Source of the DNA: Amyelois transitella
Lineage: Eukaryota; Arthropoda; Insecta; Lepidoptera; Pyralidae
Length of the DNA: 64,000 nt
NCBI RefSeq assembly: GCF_032362555.1
Contig: NC_083514.1
Location: 5,565,001-5,629,000 of the forward strand
Direction: 5' to 3'
Part shown: piece after piece, positions 24,361 through 36,246 of the stretch
Position numbering within the stretch: position 1 is the stretch's first letter
How the letters are laid out: every line of letters begins with the position of its first letter
Notes under the pieces: generated by a model
What the model was told of the DNA's origin: nothing
What the model saw: the letters and a program-made list of their open reading frames with translations, nothing else
Databases searched by the model: none
Position numbers and translations under genes: made by a program

Positions 24361-25044
24361 TATTTTGTTGTGTGTTGTTGTTATAAAGTCTGTGTACTAC
24401 ATAAAGCTGTTTCGATAGGTAAAGTACTTAACCGTTGTATATCTATTAGATACGAGTATGAATAATCCATTTGCGGTAACATGATATTTTACCGAAGCCG
24501 CGGCTGGCATTCCCAAGATGCCCTATATTTAGGTCGCGGTTGGAAATATTCCACCTCGAATGTTCCAACTGCCCTAAAAATTTACCTAATAATATCTCTT
24601 AACTAAGCTCAAAATATCAAATCTCTTGATTTCTCTGTGACTTTAATTATGTTCTTAAATAAGTATCATTATCTAACGTTTGAATTCTCTCCGCTCCCTG
24701 GTAACACGTCAATTATAAAGTTATAGTCTATGGGATACCGTGACGTAAAGTCATTCACCCTGAAACGAGTGCGCTCAGTGAACAAGAGGGGATGTTGTGA
24801 GATCCACACTTCATAGACAAAGGTGATATATTTAAACTTGCGACCTATTGTGACGTCATTCTAGAACTCTTGTTTCATCTACAATGGAAACTTTTATTTA
24901 TACATGTTTACGTCAAGCGCATCGTCAATACATTTTGCCGATTACATAGTGACAATAGACACCTTCTGCACATATCGTGATCGGGAAATAAATTATATAC
25001 CAATTGAGCTAAAAAAATGGTGTTATTTTAAAAGGTGCATGAGC

Positions 25045-25200
25045 ATTTACGTCCCTATATCACATCATTAATCTTTACAGGGTAGAAGAGCTGATAGCCT
25101 AGAAAAGACTAAAAGAGTAACAGATTGCTAGCCTATCGCCTTAAAGAAGAATCCTAAACGAATGTACTCTATGATAGCAAAATTACATCATAATGATCCT
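25045..25200 (-). mobile_element. Decayed SINE copy
   Basis: Recognisable by cagattgctagcctatcgcc and aaagaagaatcctaa; both ends are degraded. Confidence 0.55.
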
Positions 25201-25675
25201 CCTTCTTAGTCAGGCAGAGATTCTTATAGTGTTCAATTAAAATATAGTATGTATAGAACCCAATTACTTAATACACAGTCCTGTGGGGCCGTTTCTTAAT
25301 AAAAATGTAATTTGAATTAGAGGAATGAATGGTTTCAGAGATAAATACTTCAGCGGTCGATGTGGGTTCAGAGGCCACTTGTAATTTATACAAGTGTTTT
25401 TTCTTCATTAGCTGATTGTATTTGTTGGTAGAAGTATAGAGTGAAGGTATCTAACGGTAATGCAAATTGGAGAAATATATTAAGTGAATGCAACTGCAGA
25501 AAGATATTGTTAGCATATTGGATAAATAATTGGAGGGTCTGTTTAAGTGGTAAGTTCCTCGAAGGTCCCCCTGTAAGGTCAATTGGGAGATTATTCCCAA
25601 TACCCATTTTTGATTTAGGACCAGCACTGTAGTATATCCTTATAAACAAAAAAAATATCACAAAAAACAAAATAC

Positions 25676-25738
25676 AAATTAATATAGAAATAAAACGACT
25701 ATAGAGTTGATATAGTCGTTTTATTTCTATATTAATTT
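25676..25738. repeat. Perfect hairpin, 28-bp arms
   Basis: Arms 25,676-25,703 and 25,711-25,738 are exact reverse complements around a 7-nt loop (gagttga). The arm ends aaaacgactata. Confidence 0.92.
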
Positions 25739-25906
25739 CTATCAATCCACCTCCTTTTTTGATGCCGGTTGAAAACGACAGCTCGACGACTGATCTGACA
25801 TAGTGAGTCATCAACTAACTTAGGCGGGGCTCTCAGCCTGTAGACGAAAGATTCTAAAATACCATGTACGTATTATTAATGCACTACAGGAAAACCACAC
25901 GCTTAG

Positions 25907-25974
25907 TGGTTTTTGACTTCTTTAATCTAGAAGAGGTAGTATGCACTCTTCTAGATTAAAGAAGTCAAAAACCA
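25907..25974. repeat. Perfect hairpin, 29-bp arms
   Basis: Arms 25,907-25,935 and 25,946-25,974 are exact reverse complements around the 10-nt loop gtagtatgca. It lies 169 bp after the previous hairpin but shares no sequence with it. Confidence 0.92.
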
Positions 25975-27808
25975 TCGTATCCATTTAATATAATGATACT
26001 TTTACCCAGTCAAGGTAATTTTGGGGAAGACTAGCAATGAACTAACCATGAAAAAATATGTTAATGGGTGATTAGAAAAATTATCCGATTTAATATAGAT
26101 AGGTATGAAATAATAAAAAGATACATAACATTCCATTACTTTTTCATCTCTTCTTGACTAACAAATGTTATGAATTTGATGGGCACAATTATTGAAATGA
26201 AACCCTACCTTGGTGAGACCTTGGATGTTGTTGTAAAGGACAGTGTTTTATATTCAATCGAGGGCTCTCTATTCAATGCCGACAAGAAAAATATTTTTCA
26301 TTATATTAAAAAATACGGGTTCGGGATTGAACCGAAGTGCTAATCAATACTCTAATGTTGAAGGAAATAACAATAAGGGTTAAGTTTCCTTCCTCGGCAA
26401 GGTTGTGGAAGTCAGATGGGAGTGGTTTTGTGTAAAAACATTACTTATCTACAAATAGGTCCGGGTCACGGCTCCTCTCCAGAGAGGTGAGAGACTGAAT
26501 GTAACCGGGGCTAAGTCACGAGGATGTTTATTTTATTTTATTTATTTATGTAGGTACAACAAGAAAAATTAGCAAAAAAAAACTTAAAATAAAGAGAAAT
26601 TCAGTACAAGGGCACTACTTATTTCTAGAGAAATTTCTTCCAGCAGGCCCACGACAGGAAAGTGTAAAGAAAGGCATTGGCTTGTGTACATACCTAATAT
26701 TTAATATAGTTTATGTTATCATTTGACACGGTCACGCCCAGAAAAAGTATTTAAAAAGCATTAAGAAATACTAACAGATTAAGGATAGATAGAGTTCTTA
26801 CTAGTTAAATTGGTCAAAGAGGTGCCCTGTTCGCAAGTCCACTAGCACCTTTTCATAACAATGTTGAATGATTGTGTGAAAAATAAGATTTTAAGAATTA
26901 GGAATACGCGAGTTCGTAGTACCATTTTTTAACAATCTGACCTTTTCTAACATACCATATAGATTTTTAGATTTTCTAAGGAAATGAAAATAAATACCTA
27001 AGCTAATTATTGTGCAGGCAGTGTAAACAAACCTTCGTTACTATTTATAGACCCTGGCTTGTTGTGGGCCCAGGGTTTCTCCATTGACGCCAAGCCATCG
27101 ATCGCAGGCGTGGCCCGGGCTTGCACCAGCTCTGACCCAGTTTCCACGCTCAATGAGAAGGGAAGGGGGAGGTCATCAGCTCTGTAGCAATTGGGAATAA
27201 CTCCAAAAATATTACATTATTAAAAATAAAAGATATTTTAGTCGTTGAAAGAGTAACCATGAGCGTATTTGAGAGTAACTTACCTAACTGTCGACTGTCG
27301 CAACCTTTGCAGGGGCATCTATCCCATGTTAGATCATGGCTGCAAACGATGTTCTTAACCATAAGAGCATCGGAACTCCTGCAAACGTTCATGGCACCTG
27401 TGCCTGCATCGTGCTTCTAGGCATTTTTAATAGAACACCAGCGCTCCTAGCCCATGAAGTAAATGTCTTTTTAGATTTTAGACAAATAAGCGGTTCGAGT
27501 AAAATAAATCAGTTCTATTTATTTGATATCATTCATAGATTCAGGGAGCAAGTCCATAATCTTCTTTTTGATCAGTAGATTTTTTTTAACTCTACACAAT
27601 CATCCAACTTATGTAGTATATGTATATTTATTTTGTATGCCATATATGTATATCTATAGTCATACTTATGTATGTAAACTATTATATGTAAGTGTATTAA
27701 GTAACCCATTATTCATATTTATGTATATTTGTTTTATAGTTATCGCACTCAACATCCATCTCAGTTTGGTCCAAAGGTTCGACTGGCAGAGAATGCCTTG
27801 GGGCATAA
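25975..27808. other. Intergenic, repeat remnants
   Basis: Includes 'ggttgtggaagtcagatggg' (26,402-26,421), a repeat motif also seen at 39,595, and a LINE/SINE-tail-like repeat (26,524-26,690). A GC-rich patch lies at 27,045-27,160. An exon-like antisense frame ends in a good donor (gtaagt near 27,280), but no gene could be built. Confidence 0.45.
26524..26690 (-). repeat. Interspersed repeat, copy A (AATA-rich tail)
   Basis: Inverted relative to 40,298-40,466, with long shared blocks such as cccacgacaggaaagtgtaa and agtacaagggcactacttat, ending in an A/T tetranucleotide-type tail. Probably a retroposon 3' end. Confidence 0.7.
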
Positions 27809-27864
27809 AGTCCACATGTTGTACATTTTATGTTTATGCACGTAAAATGTACAACATGTGGACT
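27809..27864. repeat. Perfect hairpin, 22-bp arms
   Basis: Arms 27,809-27,830 and 27,843-27,864 are exact reverse complements around a 12-nt loop. The left arm continues a retroposon-like 3' sequence (gactggcagagaatgccttg, 27,781-27,800), so only one arm is ancestral and the other looks like an inverted copy. Confidence 0.9.
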
Positions 27865-28029
27865 GATGAGTTAAAATAAATATCAAAATTTTCTTTTAAA
27901 TGAAAATTTTGAATAACGAATAATTTAAATGTTTTCGTGCAGCAAACATATTAAAGTTAAAGTCTTAAGTATTTATTCAAAAAGAAATATAGGTACTCAT
28001 GAGAAATTGAAACTCAAAAAATGAAAATC

Positions 28030-28310
28030 TGGGGTTATGCCCATAGCGGAGGCGCGAAGGACATATCCCTGCGTCGCGGCTGCAGCGAGGGAGGTCTTTG
28101 ACCGCGCGACCTAGTTTCCATCGCTGACGTCACAGATACGCCTCCATGACGTCACTCGCGGGCCTCCGCGAGCCCATTCAAAACTAGAGCACAGCCTCGC
28201 TCCCTGCACCCGAGCCCCCTCACCTTCGTACATCCATACATACGTATAATTGTCATCAGGTACAGTACAGGCGGAGGTCATTTCTCTCAGTGTCCTCTCT
28301 TTTCTGTTTA
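28030..28310. promoter_or_regulatory. GC-rich island with two CRE palindromes
   Basis: Strongly GC- and CpG-richer than its surroundings (gcgaaggacat, gaccgcgcgacc, ctcgcgggcctccgcgagc). TGACGTCA occurs at 28,125-28,132 and 28,147-28,154, 22 bp apart, the spacing of about two helical turns. A tctctcagtgt initiator-like sequence follows at 28,284. This looks like a promoter or enhancer bound by CREB/ATF-type bZIP factors; the target gene is not visible here. Confidence 0.4.
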
Positions 28311-28595
28311 TACGAGGGATAAGGTCATAATGGACGTCATAGCGAAATAAAAAAAATATGTAGCAATCAAATTGTTTGAAATTATTTGGACATAGTGTAA
28401 GATTATTGTTGTAGATAAGTAAAACAAGGGTATGATACCATACTATTCTTATTTTTATACTATATAATAAGTAGTAAATTATACTATATAATACTAAAGA
28501 ATAATGTACGCGTATGAGTATAAAACAGACGTGCTAAGTTAAAAAGAGTTTAAGAAGAGAAAAAAAATACAAGGGTTGAATCATTTAAAAATAAA

Positions 28596-28795
28596 TATAG
28601 TCACGTCTGAAAATACTAAAAAGACACGTTCATCTGTAAGGCTTTTTGATGGAATTGAGATTCAAATAGTGACAGGTTGCTAGCTCATCGCCTACAAGAG
28701 GAATCCCAAGTTTATATCCTTAGTCGCCTTTTACGACATCCATGGGAAAGATATGGAGTGGTTTTATTATAAAGTACCGAAAACTATACGGCACA
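28596..28795 (-). mobile_element. SINE copy with internal deletion
   Basis: Retains agtgacaggttgctagctca and cgccttttacgacatccatg but lacks the cccttgcggggtagaca block next to the tail. Confidence 0.8.
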
Positions 28796-28928
28796 ATAAT
28801 TAATTATTTTAAAATAATTTTTAAAAGAGACAGAAACAGCCAGTCAGTCATTCCAACAGCTAAGTTATTATTAATTTTTGGGTTGTAAGTTAAGAATATT
28901 GACATGTCTCATGTGCTTTTTAACATAT

Positions 28929-31900
28929 CGTCGGTTTAATTATCAGAATTCGTAACTCCGTTAGGAAAAATTTTACAGGAGCAGGTAAAAACCAATTATT
29001 TCAGTAATTAATTGTTATTTTTTAACGTGCACTTGCATTTTGAACTAAAATCGAACAAGGAATTGATTTTTCTGGTTATTTTTAATTTAGTAACAGTGAA
29101 TATCTAAGAAAATGGACTTACGAACTTTTCTACGTGATTTTATTTGGAGTTACGAGGTGTAAAATGGAGTTAGCATTTTTTATCTTTGAATATTTTAAAA
29201 TGATATTGGAATTACGCGGTATTACCACAAACTAAACACTTCTTCGATAGGTATAATGAAAAATGCCAGATAAAACTTAAGTATTATTTATTTAATGCAA
29301 AAAGAATGTCTGTTATACAGATATAAAACACAGTTTCTAAACTTAAATCTAGTAGCTTGACTTAACTTATAAGGCGTAATCAGTCTCAAAATTAGGTTTT
29401 AAAAGTCTTAGGAACAAAATACGTTTCTTAACTATCTATTAAATTTATCAAAAACAAAACACAGTTGTGAACTATGTTCACGTAAATGAGGTAAGTTCTT
29501 ATATAATTAGTTAACATCTTATCATACCTATAGGTAACATTAAGGTTTTTATGGCAAAATCAGTCTCAACGTTTTAATGCGATTTTTAAGGAACAAACAA
29601 TCATTATTTTTATTATTAGTATACCAAAGAAACTAGTTAGCAAACATAACATTAATCAAATAAAAGAAAATATCGATAACCGTTTTAAAAATGAGGTAAA
29701 TCATCATAAAATTTGTGGTAATCTTTTTCCATTGAACTTTTCAGTTCCTGGAGATCCATGTATTTGTCTTTTGTAATTTGCAATCTTGCGGAGTACAGCG
29801 GAGGTATATCATTCCATGGCACGAAGCATATTTTTTTAATCCTGATAGGAAGCTCTTCCCAAACAATACTCGAGTGTCTTAACTTGTAAACAATCTTTCC
29901 TTCGGAATACTTCAGAGCTCTCAGATTTGTGACCACGGGATCACCAGACTTTTTCCCCGGTCTTATAGACTTGTAAAAAGTCAGGGTATTCTCAATGTTT
30001 TTGAAAAAATGATGATAAAGATACTCAACTTCATAAGGACTTTTCTTGCAGGCTGTTTTGGCCAAATATGCATAATCTGCTGGAACATTTATCTTTTTGT
30101 GCCTCATTGCTCTCTCTATGACGGAATGCATACTGTCGCACTCCATCTGGGTATGTCCTTTTTCAAGAAACTTTTGAACGACAGTGATCTTGTGCTGCAT
30201 GCTAAAGTTGAGCAACGAATTGGCCAGTACAACATTTCTGTTTTGATATGTACAGCCATCACTGTATAAAATCAGTTCCTGCCCATCAGACATGGGGTGT
30301 TGATTTATGAACTTTCCCAGTGCAGTTACAATTATAGTAGAAAATTCATTACTTGAAAGTTTTCCTTCACATTCATTCCAGATGTAACAATATCCTTTGT
30401 TTCGTTTAACGTCATACAGAGTAAAATTGTGTACAATAAGTTTTCTTTTGTAGTACAGGGAAGAAACATTTGATTGCGGGCTCAAAAGCACAGACTGTAA
30501 ATCCATGGTATACACTTCGTTATTCGAGGAAGTGTCTTTTGTCAATTCATCGCGAGCTTCTTTTTTCATATCTTGATGTATCTTGTAGTCGGATTCTGTA
30601 ATATTTTTCGTTTTAAATGACTCACAAGTTTCGCACAGGTCTTTTTTTGGTCGAAACAGCGATAAGTTTAGCTCATCAAAAATATTACAAAAAGTGGCGA
30701 TGCTTAAAGGTTCAGCATTTTTTTGAGAGCAGAAGTCTTTTGTATAAGCCTTGTATAACTGGGATTTTGATGTCCATAGTGGTTCTAAATATAGTTTTGA
30801 AGAATCCTTACGACAATAGTGTGATTCCAGTTTGGGTAGGGAATCGAAAAATCGTCGTAACTGTTTCTGCGGCTCCGCCTTGACATTATTTTTTGGTATA
30901 TTTTTCGGTGTGCCATCATCGCATATAATCCATTTTTTGATAACCCATTCGCCAACACTCAAACTGTTTAGAAACATTCTTTTGCACACCCGATATCTGT
31001 TCCCTTTGCTATCCGAGAGATATAATTCCACAGAATTTTCTCGTCTTGAGGATGTTCCAGCAGATCTGTTTCTTTGTTTTTGTTTACAAACAGACAACAT
31101 TTTGATGAAAACTTTCTTTTCTTTCCACGTCATTTTCCAAAAATCTTTGAAGCATTTTTGTCGCTCTTCTTCTGGTATTTCTTTACACTGTAACTTTGTA
31201 TTACCTCTTGAACTTAGCTTACAGTTGCATCTGTCTTTAATCTTTCTCTCATTCTTGATCTGTACGAAACGCCATTTATCGTCAACTTTTTTCTTGCCCA
31301 AATATGGTTGACCTTTCTCCCTCTGATCTTTATTTTTATTAACGCTCCAATCCTGAGGACGACTCTTTTTGTTTCTTTTCTTTTCAGTTGTTGTCATAAT
31401 TTGTTCGGGAAAATCATGTTGGTGACTTAATGTAGTGCCTGATGAACAGGTAGCCTTTTCAGAAACATCCTGGTAATTCTTAATTGTCTCATCATTTACT
31501 GAAATATCATCGTTAAGAGATTTAGGAACAGATGATGTTAGATATTTTTCTGATAGGCCCAAAGTAGTCTCGTTCGTCAGTGTTTCTTGAGAGTCCATCG
31601 TAACATCCTGTTCTAAAATATTACAATGAATGTCAGATGTAGTCGGCATAATTATAGAATCGTTTAATATGGAGATACTGCACGTCGAACTACTTGTTGA
31701 TCGTTTTCGGAGAGATCCGTCACTGCAGATAATTATATTTGTTGGAGTGCCGCAAATGCGTACTTTAGTCGGGCTATTTTCCTCTTCCTCTAATAGCAAA
31801 GAACAATCTGGCTGTAATGTATAAGACCCTGGTTGAATTTTTGATAATTCGATATCCGGCAAAGCAATTTGATTCGGAATATTTCGGCAAAGTATTGGTT

Positions 31901-32599
31901 CTGATACGCCATGGTCAACGTTTTGGAGTATTTTTAAAGTTCGAGGATTTTTATACATGATAGTTGTTATATCTGAAAAATAAATAAACAAATTAAGCTT
32001 CCTAAAGCTGATTAGGTGTAATAGACTCCTACACAAAGTATGCAAGCATTTCGGAAAGTATGAGTAGGTACCTAGTATCATCAAACGAAGCTTCAACATC
32101 CTTTAATAATAATGACAAACAATAAAATCAATCAAATAAAACTTCGTAACTCCTTAAGCAATTTACGTATTCTTACCCCAAACAAAAAAATAAAACATCG
32201 TAAGTCCACTGTAATATTTATTTTCCTTTTTGTCGCATTCTAGTTAATATTTCGAGGTTCATTTTTATTTAATAAGCTTTATAATTATTTACCAAACAAA
32301 AGGAATACATAATAAACGTTAAAAATAAAAGTTTACGTACTTTTTTCTAAAGAGCGCACGCACGTCCTCCCCTTGCACAAGCAAAGCCGTACTGAGCGCC
32401 GGAGATACGCACATTGGGTAAGACAAAATGGCGGCTTGGAGATAAGTGTTTTTATTATACGTCGATAGCAAATTTTGCAGTATTTTTTGGGAAATAAGAA
32501 GTATTCCATCTGGTAGGTAACCAAATGCACCACTAGATGGCATCAAAAGTCAAATTTCGTATTTTTGTGGAGTTACGCATTCTGATAATTAAGCCGACG
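28929..32599 (-). mobile_element. Complete DNA transposon with 31-bp TIRs, ATAT target duplication
   Basis: Left terminus 28,929-28,959 and right terminus 32,569-32,599 are inverted repeats matching at 29 of 31 positions; they start cgtcgg and end gtaactcc. ATAT flanks both sides (28,925-28,928 and 32,600-32,603). Inside, the octamer core recurs symmetrically: ggacttacg at 29,114 and ggagttacg at 29,146 on the left, cgtaactcc at 32,145 and cgtaagtcc at 32,199 on the right, as expected for transposase-binding sites. One intact gene runs leftward. The 4-bp duplication and D-D-E/D-like protein suggest a Sola-type superfamily, with low certainty. Confidence 0.9.
29685..31958 (-). CDS. Transposase of the 31-bp-TIR element (757 aa)
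   Basis: The ATG at 31,958 (MYKNPRTLKI) is preferred because a splice-acceptor-like sequence (tatttttcag on the minus strand, just upstream at about 31,975) suggests a 5' non-coding exon; an in-frame ATG at 32,099 would add 47 residues. The N-terminal third is Ser/Thr-rich with a basic patch (KKRNKKSRP). A Cys-containing DNA-binding-like region and a CETCESF cluster precede the core. Core motifs: TMDLQSVL (Asp486), a KL.VHNFTLYD block, LILYSDGCTYQNRN (Asp567) and EKGHTQMECDSMHS (Glu606/Asp608). Such D, D, E/D spacing is that of an RNase-H-fold integrase. No stop or frameshift interrupts it. Related proteins are often annotated as uncharacterised in arthropods. Confidence 0.85.
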   Translation of the reverse strand: MYKNPRTLKILQNVDHGVSEPILCRNIPNQIALPDIELSKIQPGSYTLQPDCSLLLEEEENSPTKVRICGTPTNIIICSDGSLRKRSTSSSTCSISILNDSIIMPTTSDIHCNILEQDVTMDSQETLTNETTLGLSEKYLTSSVPKSLNDDISVNDETIKNYQDVSEKATCSSGTTLSHQHDFPEQIMTTTEKKRNKKSRPQDWSVNKNKDQREKGQPYLGKKKVDDKWRFVQIKNERKIKDRCNCKLSSRGNTKLQCKEIPEEERQKCFKDFWKMTWKEKKVFIKMLSVCKQKQRNRSAGTSSRRENSVELYLSDSKGNRYRVCKRMFLNSLSVGEWVIKKWIICDDGTPKNIPKNNVKAEPQKQLRRFFDSLPKLESHYCRKDSSKLYLEPLWTSKSQLYKAYTKDFCSQKNAEPLSIATFCNIFDELNLSLFRPKKDLCETCESFKTKNITESDYKIHQDMKKEARDELTKDTSSNNEVYTMDLQSVLLSPQSNVSSLYYKRKLIVHNFTLYDVKRNKGYCYIWNECEGKLSSNEFSTIIVTALGKFINQHPMSDGQELILYSDGCTYQNRNVVLANSLLNFSMQHKITVVQKFLEKGHTQMECDSMHSVIERAMRHKKINVPADYAYLAKTACKKSPYEVEYLYHHFFKNIENTLTFYKSIRPGKKSGDPVVTNLRALKYSEGKIVYKLRHSSIVWEELPIRIKKICFVPWNDIPPLYSARLQITKDKYMDLQELKSSMEKDYHKFYDDLPHF

Positions 32600-32603
32600 A
32601 TAT

Positions 32604-34829
32604 GAAATAAATAGTAGTTTTTTTTGTAAAATTCTTATTTAACAAAAAATGCTGTAGTATTATAAATTTCCTGAAGTCGAATCTAATTATAATTGAAGAG
32701 AGAATAGGCTTTTAGATTTGGAGTAGCAATTGAAAATATCTATTTATAGGAACATCCTTGACACGGTTATGCCAAGGGGTCGTGCCCTTTAGAGGGTGCA
32801 GTCGTAACTTCGAAGGTTTATTCAATGATTTTTCCTTTGAAGAATTAACTTCATTTGGAGGGCATTCTTTGACCGTATCTCTTAGAAAACTCTAGAAATT
32901 CATTGGCTCTGTCAAGAGCGTGAATGCGTATTCAATCGCTGCATTTCTGAATTCATTTCGTTACAGCGAAAGGTGATTTTGAATTGATTAATTTTTGAAT
33001 TAAGATCTGCTACTTTTATATAGCTTCATAAGTTTATACCATACAAGTGCGATAATAAAATAGGATTTTAGGCTTTGTGTTTACTTCTCGGTATGGTGTT
33101 GTTTACGAAAACAAGCCGTGACGTATTTATTACCTACTTGTCTTCAAAAGTATTTATGGGTATTTGTCTTAAACCGCTCCAAACATTTTGTAAAAAAAAA
33201 TAAGATTAAAGAAGTTACTATTTTTGAAGTATAGGTTTGATATTATTTGTGCCAAATTTCATCAAACTATATATAGTCCAACAATATTTGACTTTCATCG
33301 TTAGAAACAAAACCACTAATAACAATAACAATTTTCCACATTATAAAATGGTTAGTTTGAAAACAGATATCTCTCAATCTTTCTCAAACCGCCGAAATTT
33401 TGGTATAATCGACCGCAGTTCTAGATAAACATGACGGCTTAACCAAAACACTCTCATTCTCAGTCGCCAAAGAAGTAGACAAACAACTTCTTCGTTCGTT
33501 AATCCCCACTTTTCCCCGGATCTCGTAACTAGGTCATGTGCGAACTTAATCCTACGGTACATCAAAAAATTCCTACCTAAGGTTGCGAAACGACCTAGTC
33601 CTACTTCCCCGGGTGCAATATTGCGTCATAAAAGTTTAACTGCAGCGTTTTCTTCACTATGAACTAACTGACCGTGATTGAAACTCATTGCGAAATAAGG
33701 ACGATATTGGCTGAATTTCTTATTAAAAAAGCATAGCATAGAGACCGATATTTGGAAATGTCTACGGAAGCGAAACCTAGCCCAAAACTAGTCATAAATA
33801 AATAAAAGCTTCTAAAACGCATGGAGGCACTGTGTCCAGGGTACTGGTAGTACTTTCCGGGCAAACAAGTCGCCATCTCTCCAAGTCCCGTTGTAACCAG
33901 GCGCGTTGGTTGTATTATGGGTTTAAGTTCATCTTCGTATAGTGAGTGTGCTTAGTTTTTGTGACCTTTAAAAGCCTTGAAATGGTCATTGATACTAAAT
34001 ATTAACTGTTCAGAAGGTTTTGAATGCCCATAATTCTTTAAAGCCTAACGGCAAAGGTCTTCGCTTTCTTTTACCATTAATTAAGTCGAGAGTACTATAT
34101 TCTCATTAAGTCAAAAATCTCTAATCATTGCACCATTTTCTTCAACGACGTGTCATAAATGACTAATATAAAAATATTTTCTACTCTAATCATATAAAGT
34201 AAGATCAATTTAACATTATATTTTTCAAAATATCCAAATTACAGTAAAGAAATACTACAATTATGGGTCATTATACTGTATATTAGTAATGTCACCTTGA
34301 ATATTTTTTGTAAATAGATAGCCTTTCAGATATTTGAGACTTCTCCGAACTGTTTTTGCTGAAGCTATTTTACCAATAGACTTTATTTTAATATAAGTAA
34401 CCATAATGAGTGGTTTCTCTAGGGTCAGTGATCTTGAATAAAAGTGGTTTACTTTTTATAGTAATGAGTGTCCTATAAGTAAAAGTAATGTTTATTTTAT
34501 CCCAATATAACTGTTTAATGAACTCACAATGGTTTCACAATGAAAGATGAGCAAAGAGGATTGATAGTAGTAGTGAAGAAAATTGCAGAACAAGCTACGT
34601 AAATTATTGCACTGTATCGTATTGCATCGCAGCACTTACACATAGAACCATGTGTGAAACTTAACAAGGGTTAATATTTGCCCATAAAAGCTTCATTTCA
34701 AGTTTCCATAGCTTGATAAAAAGCAGACTTCTACTACGCCTTTAAGGCCATCGATAGAACACACTAGATAGTGACTTTTATTTTGCATTTGATGCAACTT
34801 TTTGAAAGGACAATGACTATTTTTGACGC
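32604..34829. other. Intergenic, no gene seen
   Basis: AT-rich sequence without recognisable elements. Confidence 0.5.
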
Positions 34830-34880
34830 GAAGGACCACGCGGACGAAAGTCATAACGACTTTCGTCCGCTTGGTCCTTC
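34830..34880. repeat. Hairpin, 23-bp arms, one mismatch
   Basis: Arms 34,830-34,852 and 34,858-34,880 differ at one base; the loop is ataac. The arm contains gcggacgaaagtc, GC-richer than its surroundings. Confidence 0.9.
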
Positions 34881-36195
34881 TTATATTTGAAAGAAATTTT
34901 TTTGTAAGACGAATATCGTACAAATAGGGAATTAGCGTAGCCTCTCAATGAAGTATTTAAAAAATCTTCCACGGGAGTGAAACCAACAAAATCTAATTTC
35001 TCATTGTAGGTGCAGTTCTCTTAAAATAGACTTTACCACTGGTGTGGGAGTTACTCGTAAAGGAGCATTATCAAGTAACTAGTTATCACGTGACAGAAAT
35101 AGCTGCGGCTAATTTGGAGACTGCTTCTTCATATGTACTCTAAAATAAGAATAGTCATATCGTATATCATAGTACCCAGTTAATCTTTAATGCAGATGTC
35201 TTAAAAGCTTTAAGAAAAACGAAGGCTGCGTCCGTATGGACAACCTCCACCTTATATAGACTTCAAAAAAAAGTCTAAATGAAATAAGAATAAGATGAAG
35301 ATAAACCTAGTAAATTTCCTTATATACAAAGATTCACAGGCATATATTGTAAATTCCTACTTCCCTACTTAATATTATAAATGCGAAAGTAAGTCGTTTC
35401 TGCCACGCTGTGTCTGTAACGCTTTTACGCCTTAACCATTGAACCAATTGATGAAATTTTGTCCAGATATAGAGATGACCCATGACCCTGAGTAAGAACA
35501 TGCGAATTTAATTGCGAAATAAGAAACCACGCAGACAAAGTCTCTATATTTTTTCATACTTGCTAATTTTTGTCTTTTCTTTTTCTATGGTCCATTTTGC
35601 CTCTGGGTATTTTTGATGTCATTTCTCTATCTGTGAACTGGTTTTCAAGAAAAAACTATCCAGTACTTTTTGGGTTTGTTCTTGAAAAGTAAAAGCAACG
35701 TTTTATATTTTTTTTATTATAAGCAAGGATTATTTTGGAATGAATGAACACGAAAACAAGTCATTTTCTATTAAATACCGTAAAATGCCCGTTTTCAATT
35801 CATTCATAGATTTGAATAAATATTGCAAATATTTATTCTATAACCACTAGTCACGTTACAGAGCATGCGACGATATGAACTTGACAAGGAATTGAATGAA
35901 ATTTCTCTAAAAATGCGGGGAAGAAGTCGTTTTATAATACCTTGTAACGACAGTCACGTTATTCGCCACGCAGTTTCTCTCTCTATTGAAGCGTCCAATA
36001 TACTAGAAGTTCTCTCTTGTGGGTTCTGAATCTTAAGAAAACGACCATTTCAACTTTTCCCGTGAATATCGTCAGATGAGGTTGATGAGCACAATTTTAT
36101 CCCTAGAAAGACGCTAGCAGGACATACCAACATATTGGGGGACAAATACTAAGTAATACGATTGGATCTGTCAATATGACTCAATTATTCTTCGG
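34881..36195. other. Intergenic with Helitron-like fragment
   Basis: 35,362-35,545 is the only recognised element; nothing else is supported. Confidence 0.5.
35362..35545 (+). mobile_element. Helitron-like (Lep1-type) fragment
   Basis: Starts tacttaatattataaatgcg, followed by 'cgccttaaccattgaacc' and 'gatgaaattttgtcc', the forward order of the family seen in reverse at 6931-7139. The 3' half is lost. Confidence 0.6.
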
Positions 36196-36246
36196 AAGTG
36201 TCATTTAAGTCCGTATGTTGGGTACATACGGACTTAAATGACACTT
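36196..36246. repeat. Perfect hairpin, 23-bp arms
   Basis: Arms 36,196-36,218 and 36,224-36,246 are exact reverse complements with a 5-nt loop (tgggt). Confidence 0.92.

Larger units (their letters stand above)
22764..25675. other. Intergenic, one SINE pair, no gene seen
   Basis: Holds SINE copies (24,130-24,360 and a decayed one at 25,045-25,200) and a CRE octamer TGACGTCA at 24,851. Around 25,540-25,630 'ggtccccctgtaaggtcaat' and 'tgatttaggaccagcactg' look like an interspersed-repeat remnant. Confidence 0.5.
27865..28924. other. Intergenic with GC-rich island and SINE
   Basis: Contains the GC-rich promoter-like island at 28,030-28,310 and a SINE at 28,596-28,795. No open frame attached to the island was identified. 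Confidence 0.5.

Noticed and set aside
25386-25814. 142-codon minus-strand frame
   Set aside because: It runs through a perfect hairpin and a repeat remnant; the hydrophobic middle comes from an AT-rich palindrome.
27150-27578. Overlapping frames on both strands near a gtaagt donor
   Set aside because: Neither yields a recognisable protein or a consistent exon pair.
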